From Ornatilinea sp. (GTDB lineage: Bacteria > Chloroflexota > Anaerolineae > Anaerolineales > Anaerolineaceae): a stretch of DNA of 34,832 nucleotides. Below the pieces are notes generated by a model. The model saw only the letters and a program-made list of their open reading frames with translations. It was not told the origin of the DNA and did no database searches. Where the stretch lies: positions 1 to 34,832 of the forward strand of contig JAHDQE010000119.1 of the NCBI GenBank assembly GCA_018433975.1, given 5' to 3'. Shown here in pieces: positions 1 to 7,673 of the stretch. The stretch's first letter is position 1. Each line of letters starts with the position of its first letter. Position numbers and translations under genes: made by a program.

Positions 1-890
1 GCCAGCGAAGGCGTCCAATTCCCCAGAATTTCCGGTGTAAGGGTTTTGTACCAGCTGGTGAACAGGAAAAATACCAGATCCTGCACACTCAATTGCAGCA
101 AATGCAGTGCCGTGGAGACCGGCTGTTTGAAGAAATCAAAGACCAATGTTGGATAGTTGGTATCGGCCTGTGCAGTGACGAAAAACAGCCGCCAGACTGC
201 ATACCCCGCAATCACCGCCAGATAAGGCAGCCAGCCCAGCAGCGTACCGCGCAGCCGCTTCTGCCATTCCTTTTCACGTTGAGCAACCAGCACCCACAGC
301 AGCACCGGGCGCAGCAGTTCCAACCCGGCAAAGTATTCAAAGATCGCCAGATGCGCCACGACCGTCAACACCCCCAGCAGATGGAACAGCCGGGCTTTCT
401 CCGGCTGCCGGACGGCCTGCAGCATGCAGCCCACCGAGAGGAAGTACAGCAGGAACCCCATCCAGTGCTGGTGGTAAGAAACCGCGATGGCCTGCTGCAT
501 AAAGATCGGATACACCGCGAACAGCATGGCCGCTACCATCAGCTCACGTTTTCGCTCGGGCCACAACCGGGAAAGGCTCCAGCCCATCGCCAGTGCGGTC
601 AGATACCGCAGCAGGACAACAAAAGCCTGCCAGGCCCACGGGCTGGTGCCCAGGATCGGGGCAGAGACATAATAGGTCCATGCCGAAAGCGGGCGGTCCG
701 CCCGGAAATAGTTCCACATTTCCGGCAGCCCATATAGCCGGAGCACCTGAATGGGTTCCCAATCATCCCAATAGAACCCCAAAAAGGGAACAAAAAGACC
801 AAAGCTGATGATACAAATTAAAAGCAATGCAATTGGAGTGGATCGCATCTGAAATCGAATCTTCGACAAAAATAACTTAACCTTTTCCAT
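1..890 (-). CDS. Multipass membrane protein, GT-C glycosyltransferase-like (partial, C-terminus missing)
   Basis: An open frame runs on the minus strand from an ATG at 890 off the left edge without a stop, giving 296 residues. A GAGG-type ribosome site lies about 10 bases upstream. Residues 18-37 form a membrane helix, followed directly by the acidic motif FYWDDWEP (about 39-46), then several more helices. An Asp pair in the first external loop is the usual arrangement in lipid-linked-sugar GT-C transferases, so a cell-envelope glycosyltransferase is likely. This is a fold-level guess; no substrate can be named. Two shorter minus-strand frames overlap it but are shadows. Confidence 0.7.
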   Translation of the reverse strand, partial: MEKVKLFLSKIRFQMRSTPIALLLICIISFGLFVPFLGFYWDDWEPIQVLRLYGLPEMWNYFRADRPLSAWTYYVSAPILGTSPWAWQAFVVLLRYLTALAMGWSLSRLWPERKRELMVAAMLFAVYPIFMQQAIAVSYHQHWMGFLLYFLSVGCMLQAVRQPEKARLFHLLGVLTVVAHLAIFEYFAGLELLRPVLLWVLVAQREKEWQKRLRGTLLGWLPYLAVIAGYAVWRLFFVTAQADTNYPTLVFDFFKQPVSTALHLLQLSVQDLVFFLFTSWYKTLTPEILGNWTPSL

Positions 891-1082
891 CAATTCAATC
901 CCTCTACATTATTTTTTATCTTACCCTGAAGGATACCAGCCTGTGCTTCAGATTGCAATCCTTAAAAGCTGCAAATTCCAAGCAGGGTAGACCGGCTCTA
1001 AAGCATTCCCCAGAAATCATTCTCTCAGAAATGCAAAAAGTGATATAACCATAGTGTTAAAAAATGAATTACAGGAGAAAAA

Positions 1083-1919
1083 ATGGAGCACAACAGCCGA
1101 CAGATTCGTACTGAAATTGGCGTTTTCTTAATTTTGACTCTTATTTTAAGCACCGCATCCGTGCTGCCGATAATCACATTAAAGACTCTGGATGCACAGG
1201 GTGGGCTGTTTGTACTCCTGTTGATGTGGAGCCCCGGTGTTTCCGCTCTGGTCACAACCCGCCTGTTCCACCATCCGCTGAACTCGCTGGGCTGGAGATT
1301 GGGGAAACCGCGTTACCTGCTGATCGGATACCTGCTGCCCCTGCTGTATGGGCTGGCGGTATATGGGTTGGTATGGCTCTCCCCCTGGGGTGCGCTGGAC
1401 AGATCGGCCGGTTTTGGTCCGGTACGCATACTGGTATCGGCTACCCTGCTGGTCCTGATAAGCATCTTGAGTGCGCTGGGGGAAGAGATTGGCTGGCGCG
1501 GGTTCCTCGTTCCCCGGCTTGCAGAATTAATGGGCTTCAGTCGGGCGGCGCTGGTCAGCGGCATCATCTGGCTGGTATGGCATTTGCCCCTCGTTTTACT
1601 CGCGGATTACAACAACGGTATGACGCCGATCGGATACGCCGTGGTGTGCTTTGGCATCATGGTGATTGGCATCAGCTTCCCCTTCGCCTGGCTGCGGCTG
1701 AAATCCGGCAGCCTGTGGCCTGCCGTCATCCTGCACGCGGCGCACAACGCGCTCATCCAGGAGTTATTTGATCCAATGACCCAAAACACGGGCATCACCC
1801 CTTATCTGATCGGCGAATTTGGAGCCGGGCTGGCGCTGGCAGGGATTGCTGTCGGAGTTTTCTTCTGGCGCAAAGGCCGTACGGATTTTCAACCTCACCG
1901 GACTACAGAACCGGGCTAA
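1083..1919 (+). CDS. CPBP family intramembrane metalloprotease
   Basis: A 278-residue protein with about eight hydrophobic segments. It carries the CPBP (CAAX protease/bacteriocin-processing, Abi) signatures: EEIGWR at 134-139 (EExxxR), a conserved His in WHLP at 167, and HAAHN at 218-222. These are the predicted metal-binding and catalytic residues inside the membrane. The ATG at 1083 follows an AGGAG site six bases upstream. It is transcribed alone, with 225 bases to the next gene. Bacterial members act in prenyl-protein or peptide processing, or in self-protection; the substrate here is unknown. The family call is firm, the role is not. Confidence 0.9.
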   Translation: MEHNSRQIRTEIGVFLILTLILSTASVLPIITLKTLDAQGGLFVLLLMWSPGVSALVTTRLFHHPLNSLGWRLGKPRYLLIGYLLPLLYGLAVYGLVWLSPWGALDRSAGFGPVRILVSATLLVLISILSALGEEIGWRGFLVPRLAELMGFSRAALVSGIIWLVWHLPLVLLADYNNGMTPIGYAVVCFGIMVIGISFPFAWLRLKSGSLWPAVILHAAHNALIQELFDPMTQNTGITPYLIGEFGAGLALAGIAVGVFFWRKGRTDFQPHRTTEPG

Positions 1920-2063
1920 CATTTTCCCTCCGGGTTAAATCGCACTCCCTTTCTTCTGATCGTCCTGAACGAACAGCAGAAGACTCTCTGCCGGTTCAGG
2001 ACATTATCGCCAGATATTCAAACCACAACCAGCGCTGTTAATTGAAATGAAGCGCTGCCTTCG

Positions 2064-2093
2064 TTTACTAAAAGTGAGCAAATCCGGTATAAT
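2064..2093 (+). promoter_or_regulatory. Predicted sigma-70-type promoter for the EamA transporter
   Basis: TTTACT (2064-2069) and a perfect TATAAT (2088-2093) are separated by 18 bases, about 50 bases upstream of the transporter start at 2145. The -35 box is only a moderate match. Confidence 0.4.
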
Positions 2094-2144
2094 CAGCCCG
2101 CTGGAATACCCCCTCTGGTTCGTCGGAGTAAACAAAACAGACCT

Positions 2145-3008
2145 ATGAAAATCAACCGAGGCGTCATCGCGCTGCTGCTGGCAATTCTCATTTGGGGGAG
2201 CACCCTGGTGATTTCCAAAATCGCTCTCGAAGGGATGGGGGCAATGACCCTGACCTTTGGACGCTTCCTGATTGCATATCTTCTTCTCTTTCCATTGGCC
2301 GCCCGCCGGGGGTACAGACTAAAACAATCTTTTCAGAAAAGCTTTCTCCTCTTAGGATTAACCGGTGTAGCACTGCACTATGCCCTCCAGAATATTGCCC
2401 TGCTGTACACTTCGGCCATGAGCGCCGCACTTATCTCGGCAGGCGGCACCTTCATCATCACCCTGACCGCGATTCTGTTCCTCAAAGAAAAACCCACCCT
2501 GGCCCAGCTGGTGGGAATCGCCGTTTCCGTGGCAGGTGTGACTCTGATCAGCCTGGCAGAGGACCCCAACCCTAACAGTACTAACCCCCTGCTGGGCAAC
2601 CTTCTCTTTCTGCTGGGAACGGTGGCCTGGTCGGCGTATACGGTACTCGGCAAGCGCCTGACGCACAAAATCCCCCCGCTGGTGCTGACCACCGCCAGCT
2701 TTGGCAGCGGCCTGATTTTCCTGCTCCCCTTCACTTTAGCGGAGCTGTTCCGGCAGGGCTGGCCGGCCTTCAGCGGCCCCAGCCTGGCGGCCGGGGTATA
2801 TTTAGGTGTGGTGGCAACTGCTCTGCCCATGTTTGCCTGGAATTATTCCCTTCAATACATCCCCGCCAGTACGGCGGCAGCTTTTCTCAATTTGGTGCCG
2901 ATCGTGGGTGTGGTCAGCTCTTTGATTGTGGGTGAAACCATCGGGCCGCTGCAAATTGCAGGTGGAGCACTGGCGATCGTTGGCGTATGGTTCACCAACC
3001 CCGAGTAA
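2145..3008 (+). CDS. EamA/DMT-superfamily transporter
   Basis: A 287-residue protein with ten predicted membrane helices in two EamA repeats. The first begins LLAILIWGSTLVISK near the N-terminus, the second begins LLFLLGTVAWSAYTVLGK near residue 150. The length and the twin repeat are standard for drug/metabolite exporters. The substrate (amino acids, metabolites or drugs) cannot be inferred. The ribosome site before the ATG is weak (GGAGT about 17 bases upstream). The gene is followed by a strong hairpin and converges with the PH-domain gene. Confidence 0.9.
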   Translation: MKINRGVIALLLAILIWGSTLVISKIALEGMGAMTLTFGRFLIAYLLLFPLAARRGYRLKQSFQKSFLLLGLTGVALHYALQNIALLYTSAMSAALISAGGTFIITLTAILFLKEKPTLAQLVGIAVSVAGVTLISLAEDPNPNSTNPLLGNLLFLLGTVAWSAYTVLGKRLTHKIPPLVLTTASFGSGLIFLLPFTLAELFRQGWPAFSGPSLAAGVYLGVVATALPMFAWNYSLQYIPASTAAAFLNLVPIVGVVSSLIVGETIGPLQIAGGALAIVGVWFTNPE

Positions 3009-3021
3009 CCCCATGCAGGTT

Positions 3022-3067
3022 AAAAAAATTAAGCGGCGTGAGACTTCCACGCCGCTCAGGTTTTTTT
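3022..3067. terminator. Bidirectional rho-independent terminator
   Basis: AGCGGCGTG (3032-3040) pairs perfectly with CACGCCGCT (3048-3056). A run of seven A precedes it (3022-3028) and seven T follow (3061-3067), so it can end transcription from both the EamA gene and the convergent PH-domain gene. Confidence 0.85.
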
Positions 3068-3076
3068 CTGAAGAAT

Positions 3077-3679
3077 TTACTTCCCAATCTGCTCCCGGAT
3101 CGCTTTAACTTCTGCCAGAATGGCCGCCAGAGTCTCTTCGTTACCCGTCTCTCCATTGGTGTCTGCGGCCGTGGGAGCCATACCGCTGCGGAAACGCCGC
3201 AGTTCTTTGGCAACCAGCTCGTAGACCTCCTGCACATTTTCCATCCCTGCCAGGCTTTCTTCAGGCCTGCCGGAGGAATCACTGGCTCCGGCTGTCTGGA
3301 TGTGGAGTGATCCCAGGCCAAGCATGCGGTCCAGCACCCCCCGCCGGGTACTGACGTTGGTAATCGTGCGAAACGGCACATGCTTGACGGATTTGGTGAT
3401 CACGCCCGCATTGACAATCACTTCATCTTCGTGGATCTCATACTTGAGGCTGTTATAGTAAGGAATAACCAGGACCATGCCGGGGATATACCACAGCACG
3501 TCCAACCCTACGCAGACCAGGAAAGCGATCACCAATCCTGCCCCACGGGCTGTGCGATCCAACGCAATCAATCCAAACATCAGGGCACAGCCAACCAGAA
3601 TAGCCACTGCGATCAAGGTCAGTGTGATAAACATCTTGGTCTTGAATTTTTCATCCGGTGTAAAAATTTTTGCTTCCAT
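3077..3679 (-). CDS. Bacterial PH-domain (bPH2/YdbS-like) membrane protein
   Basis: A 200-residue protein. Two hydrophobic segments lie in the first 80 residues, followed by a bPH2 domain (PF03703 type) with YNSLKYEIHEDEVIVNAG and the typical core HVPFRTITNV. The C-terminus is polar and probably cytoplasmic. The start chosen is the ATG at 3679, because AGGAG sits six bases upstream; the frame is open further but has no good site. The family is common next to membrane-stress genes; its molecular role is largely unknown. A hairpin precedes the ribosome site (3695-3712). Confidence 0.8.
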   Translation of the reverse strand: MEAKIFTPDEKFKTKMFITLTLIAVAILVGCALMFGLIALDRTARGAGLVIAFLVCVGLDVLWYIPGMVLVIPYYNSLKYEIHEDEVIVNAGVITKSVKHVPFRTITNVSTRRGVLDRMLGLGSLHIQTAGASDSSGRPEESLAGMENVQEVYELVAKELRRFRSGMAPTAADTNGETGNEETLAAILAEVKAIREQIGK

Positions 3680-3694
3680 TTCGTGCTCCTCTCT

Positions 3695-3712
3695 CCGGTG
3701 ACCATTCACCGG
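3695..3712 (-). promoter_or_regulatory. Short perfect inverted repeat in the leader of the PH-domain gene
   Basis: CCGGTGA (3695-3701) and TCACCGG (3706-3712) form a 7-bp stem with a 4-base loop just upstream of the AGGAG site. A further CCGGTGA occurs at 3767. It could be an operator or an mRNA structure. Confidence 0.3.
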
Positions 3713-3811
3713 ACAAAACACTTTTTTATTCCTTACACCTTCTATTATAAAAGACTTTAATATTCGCCGGTGAAACACCCGGCCATCTGACCAGACTTTT
3801 CAAAAAACGCC

Positions 3812-3841
3812 TTGACACTCCCCACCTATTTTTGTTACTGT
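3812..3841 (+). promoter_or_regulatory. Possible promoter for the ICMT-like gene
   Basis: A perfect TTGACA (3812-3817) is followed after 18 bases by TACTGT (3836-3841), 70 bases before the start at 3911. The -10 box is weak. Confidence 0.35.
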
Positions 3842-3910
3842 TTAAAAACGAAAGATATTCAACCCATAAAATGACCGGAAGGATTTCTTCCCTTGTTCGG
3901 AGAGGGAAAA

Positions 3911-4471
3911 ATGACTCTCTTTCCAATTTTCAGATTAGGTTTGTGGAACCTGTGGCTGCCCACGCTGGGATTCTACCTGATTTTCGGGTTGCTGCTGTGG
4001 ATCTTTCCGCTCGAGGTGGTCCGGCGGCTGTATGACCGCTCATACTGGACGCCTGAGCAGCACCGGCGCTCGCGGCTTCCCAAATTGCTGGGGCTGGTCA
4101 TGCTGATACTGGAAATCTTCATCCCCATCCGACCCGGACTATCCTCTTTCTGGCCTGGTCTGGGAATCTACCTCTTGGGATTGATAGGGGTGGTCTGGGC
4201 GTTAATCACCTACCGCCTGACCCCGCTCGACCAGCCGGTCACAGCCGGGTTATACCGCGTTTCGCGCAACCCACAATGGGTCAGTCTGGTGTGGATCTTC
4301 TTCGGAACTACGATCCTATCAGGGAGCTGGTTTGTAATCGGATTGGTTATATTGATGGCCGCAGTCGGGCATTACCGCATCCTGGCTGAAGAGAATGCCT
4401 GCCTGATCCAGTATGGTGATTCCTATCAGACATATCTGAACCAGGTACCACGCTATTTTCTGTTTTTCTGA
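3911..4471 (+). CDS. Isoprenylcysteine carboxyl methyltransferase-like (ICMT/PEMT family) membrane protein
   Basis: A 186-residue protein with about five membrane helices. The C-terminal half has the ICMT/PEMT pattern: GLYRVSRNPQW at 113-123, paired acidic residues AEEN at 159-162, then YGDSYQTY and a hydrophobic end. In this family these elements bind S-adenosylmethionine and a lipidic substrate at the membrane. The ATG at 3911 was chosen because GGAGAGG lies directly upstream; an in-frame TTG six codons earlier overlaps that site. The substrate is unknown. Confidence 0.75.
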   Translation: MTLFPIFRLGLWNLWLPTLGFYLIFGLLLWIFPLEVVRRLYDRSYWTPEQHRRSRLPKLLGLVMLILEIFIPIRPGLSSFWPGLGIYLLGLIGVVWALITYRLTPLDQPVTAGLYRVSRNPQWVSLVWIFFGTTILSGSWFVIGLVILMAAVGHYRILAEENACLIQYGDSYQTYLNQVPRYFLFF

Positions 4472-4553
4472 GATGTGGGATTATAGAATGATAGGCTCAA
4501 AAACACTGTCTGGTTGCCTGAACCTGTAAAACGGAATCCGATAAGGAGGATTT

Positions 4554-4946
4554 ATGTCTGCCCGCAACCCACCGGGGAAAATTGTGCTGGTGGTTTCCAT
4601 TAACTTGCTGGTTGCCGCGCTCCATTTTCTCACCGGCCCCGGCTACACCGGCCCTTTTCCGGTCTTCGTGAACGGCTATCTAATCGACATCTTGCTCCCG
4701 CTCGCGTTATATTTCCTGCTGTGTATGCAGACACAAACCTTCTTCAAGCCATGGTACATCAAAGCCGGACTAGTTTTCAGCGTTGGTTTCGCGGTTGAAA
4801 CCGCGCAGTACTTCGGTATGCCCGTTTTTGGCAGTACCTTTGACCCCCTGGATTATGTTATGTATGCCGCCGGGGTCCTGGTGGCCGCGGCTCTCGATAC
4901 CCGTGTTTTCCCCCACACCTTCAAATTCTGGCGACCTGAACCGTAA
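4554..4946 (+). CDS. VanZ-like small membrane protein
   Basis: A 130-residue protein with four predicted membrane helices (about 10-27, 41-58, 68-88, 99-113). The motif E82xxQ85 in helix 3, followed by D97 and D100 and a glycine in helix 4, matches the conserved core of VanZ/DUF2809-like proteins. A strong AGGAGG lies six bases before the ATG. It follows the methyltransferase gene by 82 bases and may be co-transcribed. Some VanZ relatives affect glycopeptide susceptibility; most have no known role. Confidence 0.65.
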   Translation: MSARNPPGKIVLVVSINLLVAALHFLTGPGYTGPFPVFVNGYLIDILLPLALYFLLCMQTQTFFKPWYIKAGLVFSVGFAVETAQYFGMPVFGSTFDPLDYVMYAAGVLVAAALDTRVFPHTFKFWRPEP

Positions 4947-5028
4947 AAAACAACTTGGCCTCCTGAATGAAGCACAGACTTTACATCGCCCGGCTTTATA
5001 TTTTTACAATTTCCATGCACCATTAATT

Positions 5029-5115
5029 CTACCCATCCACAAAAGTACAGGCACTCAACAATCCAAAAAACACCAGACTTCCAAATACGACGATCCATTG
5101 AATTCCCGGTAACAT
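5029..5115 (-). CDS. Possible 28-residue hydrophobic small protein
   Basis: An ATG at 5115 is preceded by GTGGAGGTGTT, a very strong ribosome site four bases away. It opens a 28-codon frame with one hydrophobic stretch (IVVFGSLVFFGLLSAC) and a TAG stop at 5029. The sequence has a lipobox-like LLSAC but is too short for a normal lipoprotein. It is the only gene-like feature in the 458-base gap 4947-5404, apart from the control sites near its right end. It could be a membrane microprotein or chance. Confidence 0.4.
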   Translation of the reverse strand: MLPGIQWIVVFGSLVFFGLLSACTFVDG

Positions 5116-5188
5116 AACACCTCCACTTTCTCTTTCATATCTACAGTATCTTGTTAAGTATGCATAGTTTACAACCCGTCTGTTCAAA

Positions 5189-5200
5189 AATCTTAAAGAT
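5189..5200. repeat. Copy 1 of the 12-base direct repeat AATCTTAAAGAT
   Basis: An exact second copy lies at 5319-5330. The core is close to palindromic (ATCTT/AAGAT), as expected of a protein-binding site. Confidence 0.4.
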
Positions 5201-5318
5201 CTGATTTGGAAATTACAAAGGTTTAACGAGAACCGCTTTTCGACGGGTCACCGGCCAATACAAAAACAGAGCATTGGGTCCCCGCATAAGACCTTGATCT
5301 CCGGTTGTTTGACAATCG

Positions 5319-5330
5319 AATCTTAAAGAT
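5319..5330. repeat. Copy 2 of the 12-base direct repeat AATCTTAAAGAT
   Basis: Identical to 5189-5200 and placed two bases before the -35 box of the ROK promoter, a typical activator position. Confidence 0.4.
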
Positions 5331-5332
5331 TG

Positions 5333-5360
5333 TTGACATTTTTCAGAATCTCACTACAAT
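5333..5360 (+). promoter_or_regulatory. Promoter of the sugar operon (ROK regulator)
   Basis: A perfect TTGACA (5333-5338) and TACAAT (5355-5360) are separated by 16 bases, 44 bases before the ROK start codon. Confidence 0.7.
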
Positions 5361-5382
5361 AGTTAGTACAGTGGACTAACTA
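5360..5382 (+). promoter_or_regulatory. ROK/XylR-type palindromic operator
   Basis: TAGTTAGT (5360-5367) and ACTAACTA (5375-5382) form a perfect 8-bp inverted repeat with a 7-base spacer. It directly abuts the -10 box and covers the expected transcription start. The TTAGT...ACTAA form resembles XylR-class ROK operators. Repression by the adjacent ROK protein is inferred. Confidence 0.65.
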
Positions 5383-5404
5383 AGTTACCCAAAGGCATTC
5401 CCAC

Positions 5405-6592
5405 ATGAAAAAAGCCACCCAACTTCAAATCAAAGAACATAACCGCACCCTGGTCCTGCGCACCATTTACAACAGCGAGCCGGTCAGCCGGTCTGCCATC
5501 GCAAAGCGTACTCTGCTGACCAAAACCACCGTATCCGAAGTTGTCGCCGATCTGATCGAAGAAGGATTTACCAACGAGATTGGCCACGGCCCTTCCTCCG
5601 GAGGCCCCAGGCCCGTGCTGCTGGGTTTCAGGCCGGAAGCCCGCACCTTATTGGGCGTGGACCTGGCCAACGATGAATTCCGCGGCAGCCTGATGGATTT
5701 GCGCGGAAAGATCCTGGCATCCGAAGCCATCCCGATTAACAACCCGGATGGAGACACGGCACTGGAAAAGGTTTATGCGTTGATTGATAAATTAAAAACG
5801 CACGAGAGCAGTCCCCTGTTGGGCATTGGCATCGGATCGCCCGGCCTGATCAATGCCAGCGAAGGCATCGTACGCAATGCGGTCAATCTGGATTGGACGG
5901 ACCTGCCGCTCGTGCAGCTTTTAGAGCAGCGTTATCAAATACCGGTTTACATCGCCAATGATACACAGGTCGCAGCAATGGCCGAATATTCTTTCGGCGA
6001 TCACGTCAATATCGAGAATCTGGCCGTCATCAAGATCGGCATTGGTCTCAGCGGCGGTTTCATCATCAACGGGAAGCTTTTTCACGGAGATGGACACGGT
6101 GCCGGTGAGATTGGACATATTGTAGTTGCCGAGAACGGCCCGCGCTGCCGCTGCGGAAACGCAGGCTGTCTGGAGACCGTTGTCAGTTCTCAAGCGCTTT
6201 TGAACCACTTTACCGCATACGCCGACCGGCATCCGGAGTATCTGGAAATCCTCCATGTGAAACAGGCCGGGGATATCCGGATCAGGCACCTCTATCAGGC
6301 CTGCCTCAATGATGATCCAGTGATTGCGGATTTCATGAAAAATGCCAGCCATTATCTGTCCATTTCCATTTCCCATCTGGTTGGAATTTTGAATATCGAA
6401 ACGGTCGTCCTGGCCGGCATGCTGTCAAAGTTTTTTGCACCTTATCTGGAAGATATTGCGGAAGAAGTCCGGCAGCGGTCGTTATCGGCCCTGAGCAGTA
6501 AAACCAGGATCGTACTTTCAACCCTGGGAGAAGATATTGTCACCCGCGGTGCCGGTTCACTGGTCCTGAAAAATGAGCTGGAATTGGTTTAG
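5405..6592 (+). CDS. ROK family transcriptional repressor
   Basis: A 395-residue protein: a winged helix-turn-helix at about 15-65 (SRSAIAKRTLLTKTTVSEVV), then a ROK sugar-binding domain. The zinc site typical of ROK proteins is visible as GEIGH (234-238) plus CRCGNAGC (C248, C250, C255). The phosphate-binding loop of kinases is altered here (GVDLANDEF), so it is a regulator that senses a sugar rather than a kinase. It likely binds the palindrome at 5360-5382 and represses itself and the genes downstream until the transported sugar, or its phosphate, is present. The start ATG has only a weak ribosome site. Confidence 0.92.
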   Translation: MKKATQLQIKEHNRTLVLRTIYNSEPVSRSAIAKRTLLTKTTVSEVVADLIEEGFTNEIGHGPSSGGPRPVLLGFRPEARTLLGVDLANDEFRGSLMDLRGKILASEAIPINNPDGDTALEKVYALIDKLKTHESSPLLGIGIGSPGLINASEGIVRNAVNLDWTDLPLVQLLEQRYQIPVYIANDTQVAAMAEYSFGDHVNIENLAVIKIGIGLSGGFIINGKLFHGDGHGAGEIGHIVVAENGPRCRCGNAGCLETVVSSQALLNHFTAYADRHPEYLEILHVKQAGDIRIRHLYQACLNDDPVIADFMKNASHYLSISISHLVGILNIETVVLAGMLSKFFAPYLEDIAEEVRQRSLSALSSKTRIVLSTLGEDIVTRGAGSLVLKNELELV

Positions 6593-6597
6593 GCGTT

Positions 6598-7563
6598 ATG
6601 GAAAATAACCTTCCGCTTTCAATTGGGATTGATCTGGGCGCTTCAAAAATTGTTGCGGTGCTGATTGATCAGCACGGGAAGATTCTCGAAGAGATTCAGA
6701 AACCGACCCGAGTCCACAGCGGAGCAGAGGCCATCATAACCCGGATCTCCCGGATGATCCAAAAACTCTCCGAACAGGCCCCCAACCCAGTTGAAGGCGT
6801 AGGGGTCGGCCTACCCGGTTATCATGACCTCAAGCAGGGCATCGTGCGCCTGGCCGTCAATCTCAATTGGGAGAATGTTCCTCTGATCGCTCTGCTCAAA
6901 GAAAAAATTCAGGCGGACATCCCGGTTTATTTCCAGAATGACGCCAATGTCGAGGCTCTGGGAGAATATTTCTTCGGAAGCGGAAAAGACAGCGAGATCA
7001 TGGCCTATATTGGGATTGGTTCCGGGTTGGGAGGAGGAATCATCTACCAGGGACAGATCATCAGCGGCTCAACCACTACAGCCGGAGAGATGGGACACAT
7101 CTCCCTCAACCCGGAGCACGGCCGGATCTGTGCTTGCGGCCAGCGCGGCTGCGCCGAAACCATTGTTTCCGGTCTGGGGATGGTTGGATTGGCCCAGGAC
7201 CTTATCCGCGCCGGGGACCATGAAACCATCCTCAAAGACGATGACTCATTAAGTGTAAAAGCAATCTTCCAGGCACAGGATGATGGGGACCCTCTCGCCG
7301 GCGAAGTCATGAGAACGGTATCCACCTGGCTTGGGCAGGTGATGTCCGCCTATGTGGGTGTGCTCAATCCGGATACGATTGTCATTGGTGGCGGAATCGG
7401 ACGAAGTGCCTTTGACCGCCTGATTCCAGAAGCTAAAAAAGAGCTGAGGAAAAGAACCTCTTACTACTCTACAGAAAAACTTCAAATCGTTCGTTCGCAA
7501 ATTCAGTCCAGCGCAATTGGTGCTTCCTGCCTTATTTGGATGAATCAATTAACATCACAATGA
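6598..7563 (+). CDS. ROK family sugar kinase (glucokinase-like)
   Basis: A 321-residue protein without the DNA-binding domain of its neighbour. It has an intact kinase phosphate loop (IGIDLGASK, 9-17), the catalytic Asp in QNDAN (D115), GEMGH (153-157) and the zinc motif CACGQRGC (C168, C170, C175). These predict an ATP-dependent hexose or aminosugar kinase acting on the imported sugar in the cytoplasm. It starts five bases after the ROK repressor stop, so the two are co-transcribed. Which sugar is used cannot be read from the sequence. Confidence 0.88.
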   Translation: MENNLPLSIGIDLGASKIVAVLIDQHGKILEEIQKPTRVHSGAEAIITRISRMIQKLSEQAPNPVEGVGVGLPGYHDLKQGIVRLAVNLNWENVPLIALLKEKIQADIPVYFQNDANVEALGEYFFGSGKDSEIMAYIGIGSGLGGGIIYQGQIISGSTTTAGEMGHISLNPEHGRICACGQRGCAETIVSGLGMVGLAQDLIRAGDHETILKDDDSLSVKAIFQAQDDGDPLAGEVMRTVSTWLGQVMSAYVGVLNPDTIVIGGGIGRSAFDRLIPEAKKELRKRTSYYSTEKLQIVRSQIQSSAIGASCLIWMNQLTSQ

Positions 7564-7582
7564 GCTTTTATGGATCATGTAC

Positions 7583-7659
7583 AAGGAGGTGATATTTCAA
7601 AATTGTTGATCATTCATTTCGCGGAGTATAAAAATTTGTTTACTTCATGTAATCTATAA
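7583..7659 (+). promoter_or_regulatory. Extended Shine-Dalgarno with possible 18-codon leader ORF upstream of the binding-protein gene
   Basis: AAGGAGGTGAT (7583-7593) is an 11-base perfect complement to the usual 16S rRNA 3' end, yet no long gene follows. A TTG at 7603 opens 18 codons that stop at 7659, directly before the AGAGGAG of the next gene. The spacing (12 bases) is long. It may be a leader peptide, a ribosome standby site or a relic. Confidence 0.3.
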
Positions 7660-7673
7660 AAGAGGAGAAAAAA

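Noticed and set aside
93..737. 214-codon plus-strand open frame
   Set aside because: Its translation is Gln/Arg/Pro/His-rich low-complexity sequence. The minus strand carries a membrane protein with consistent hydrophobic helices that is open through the left edge.
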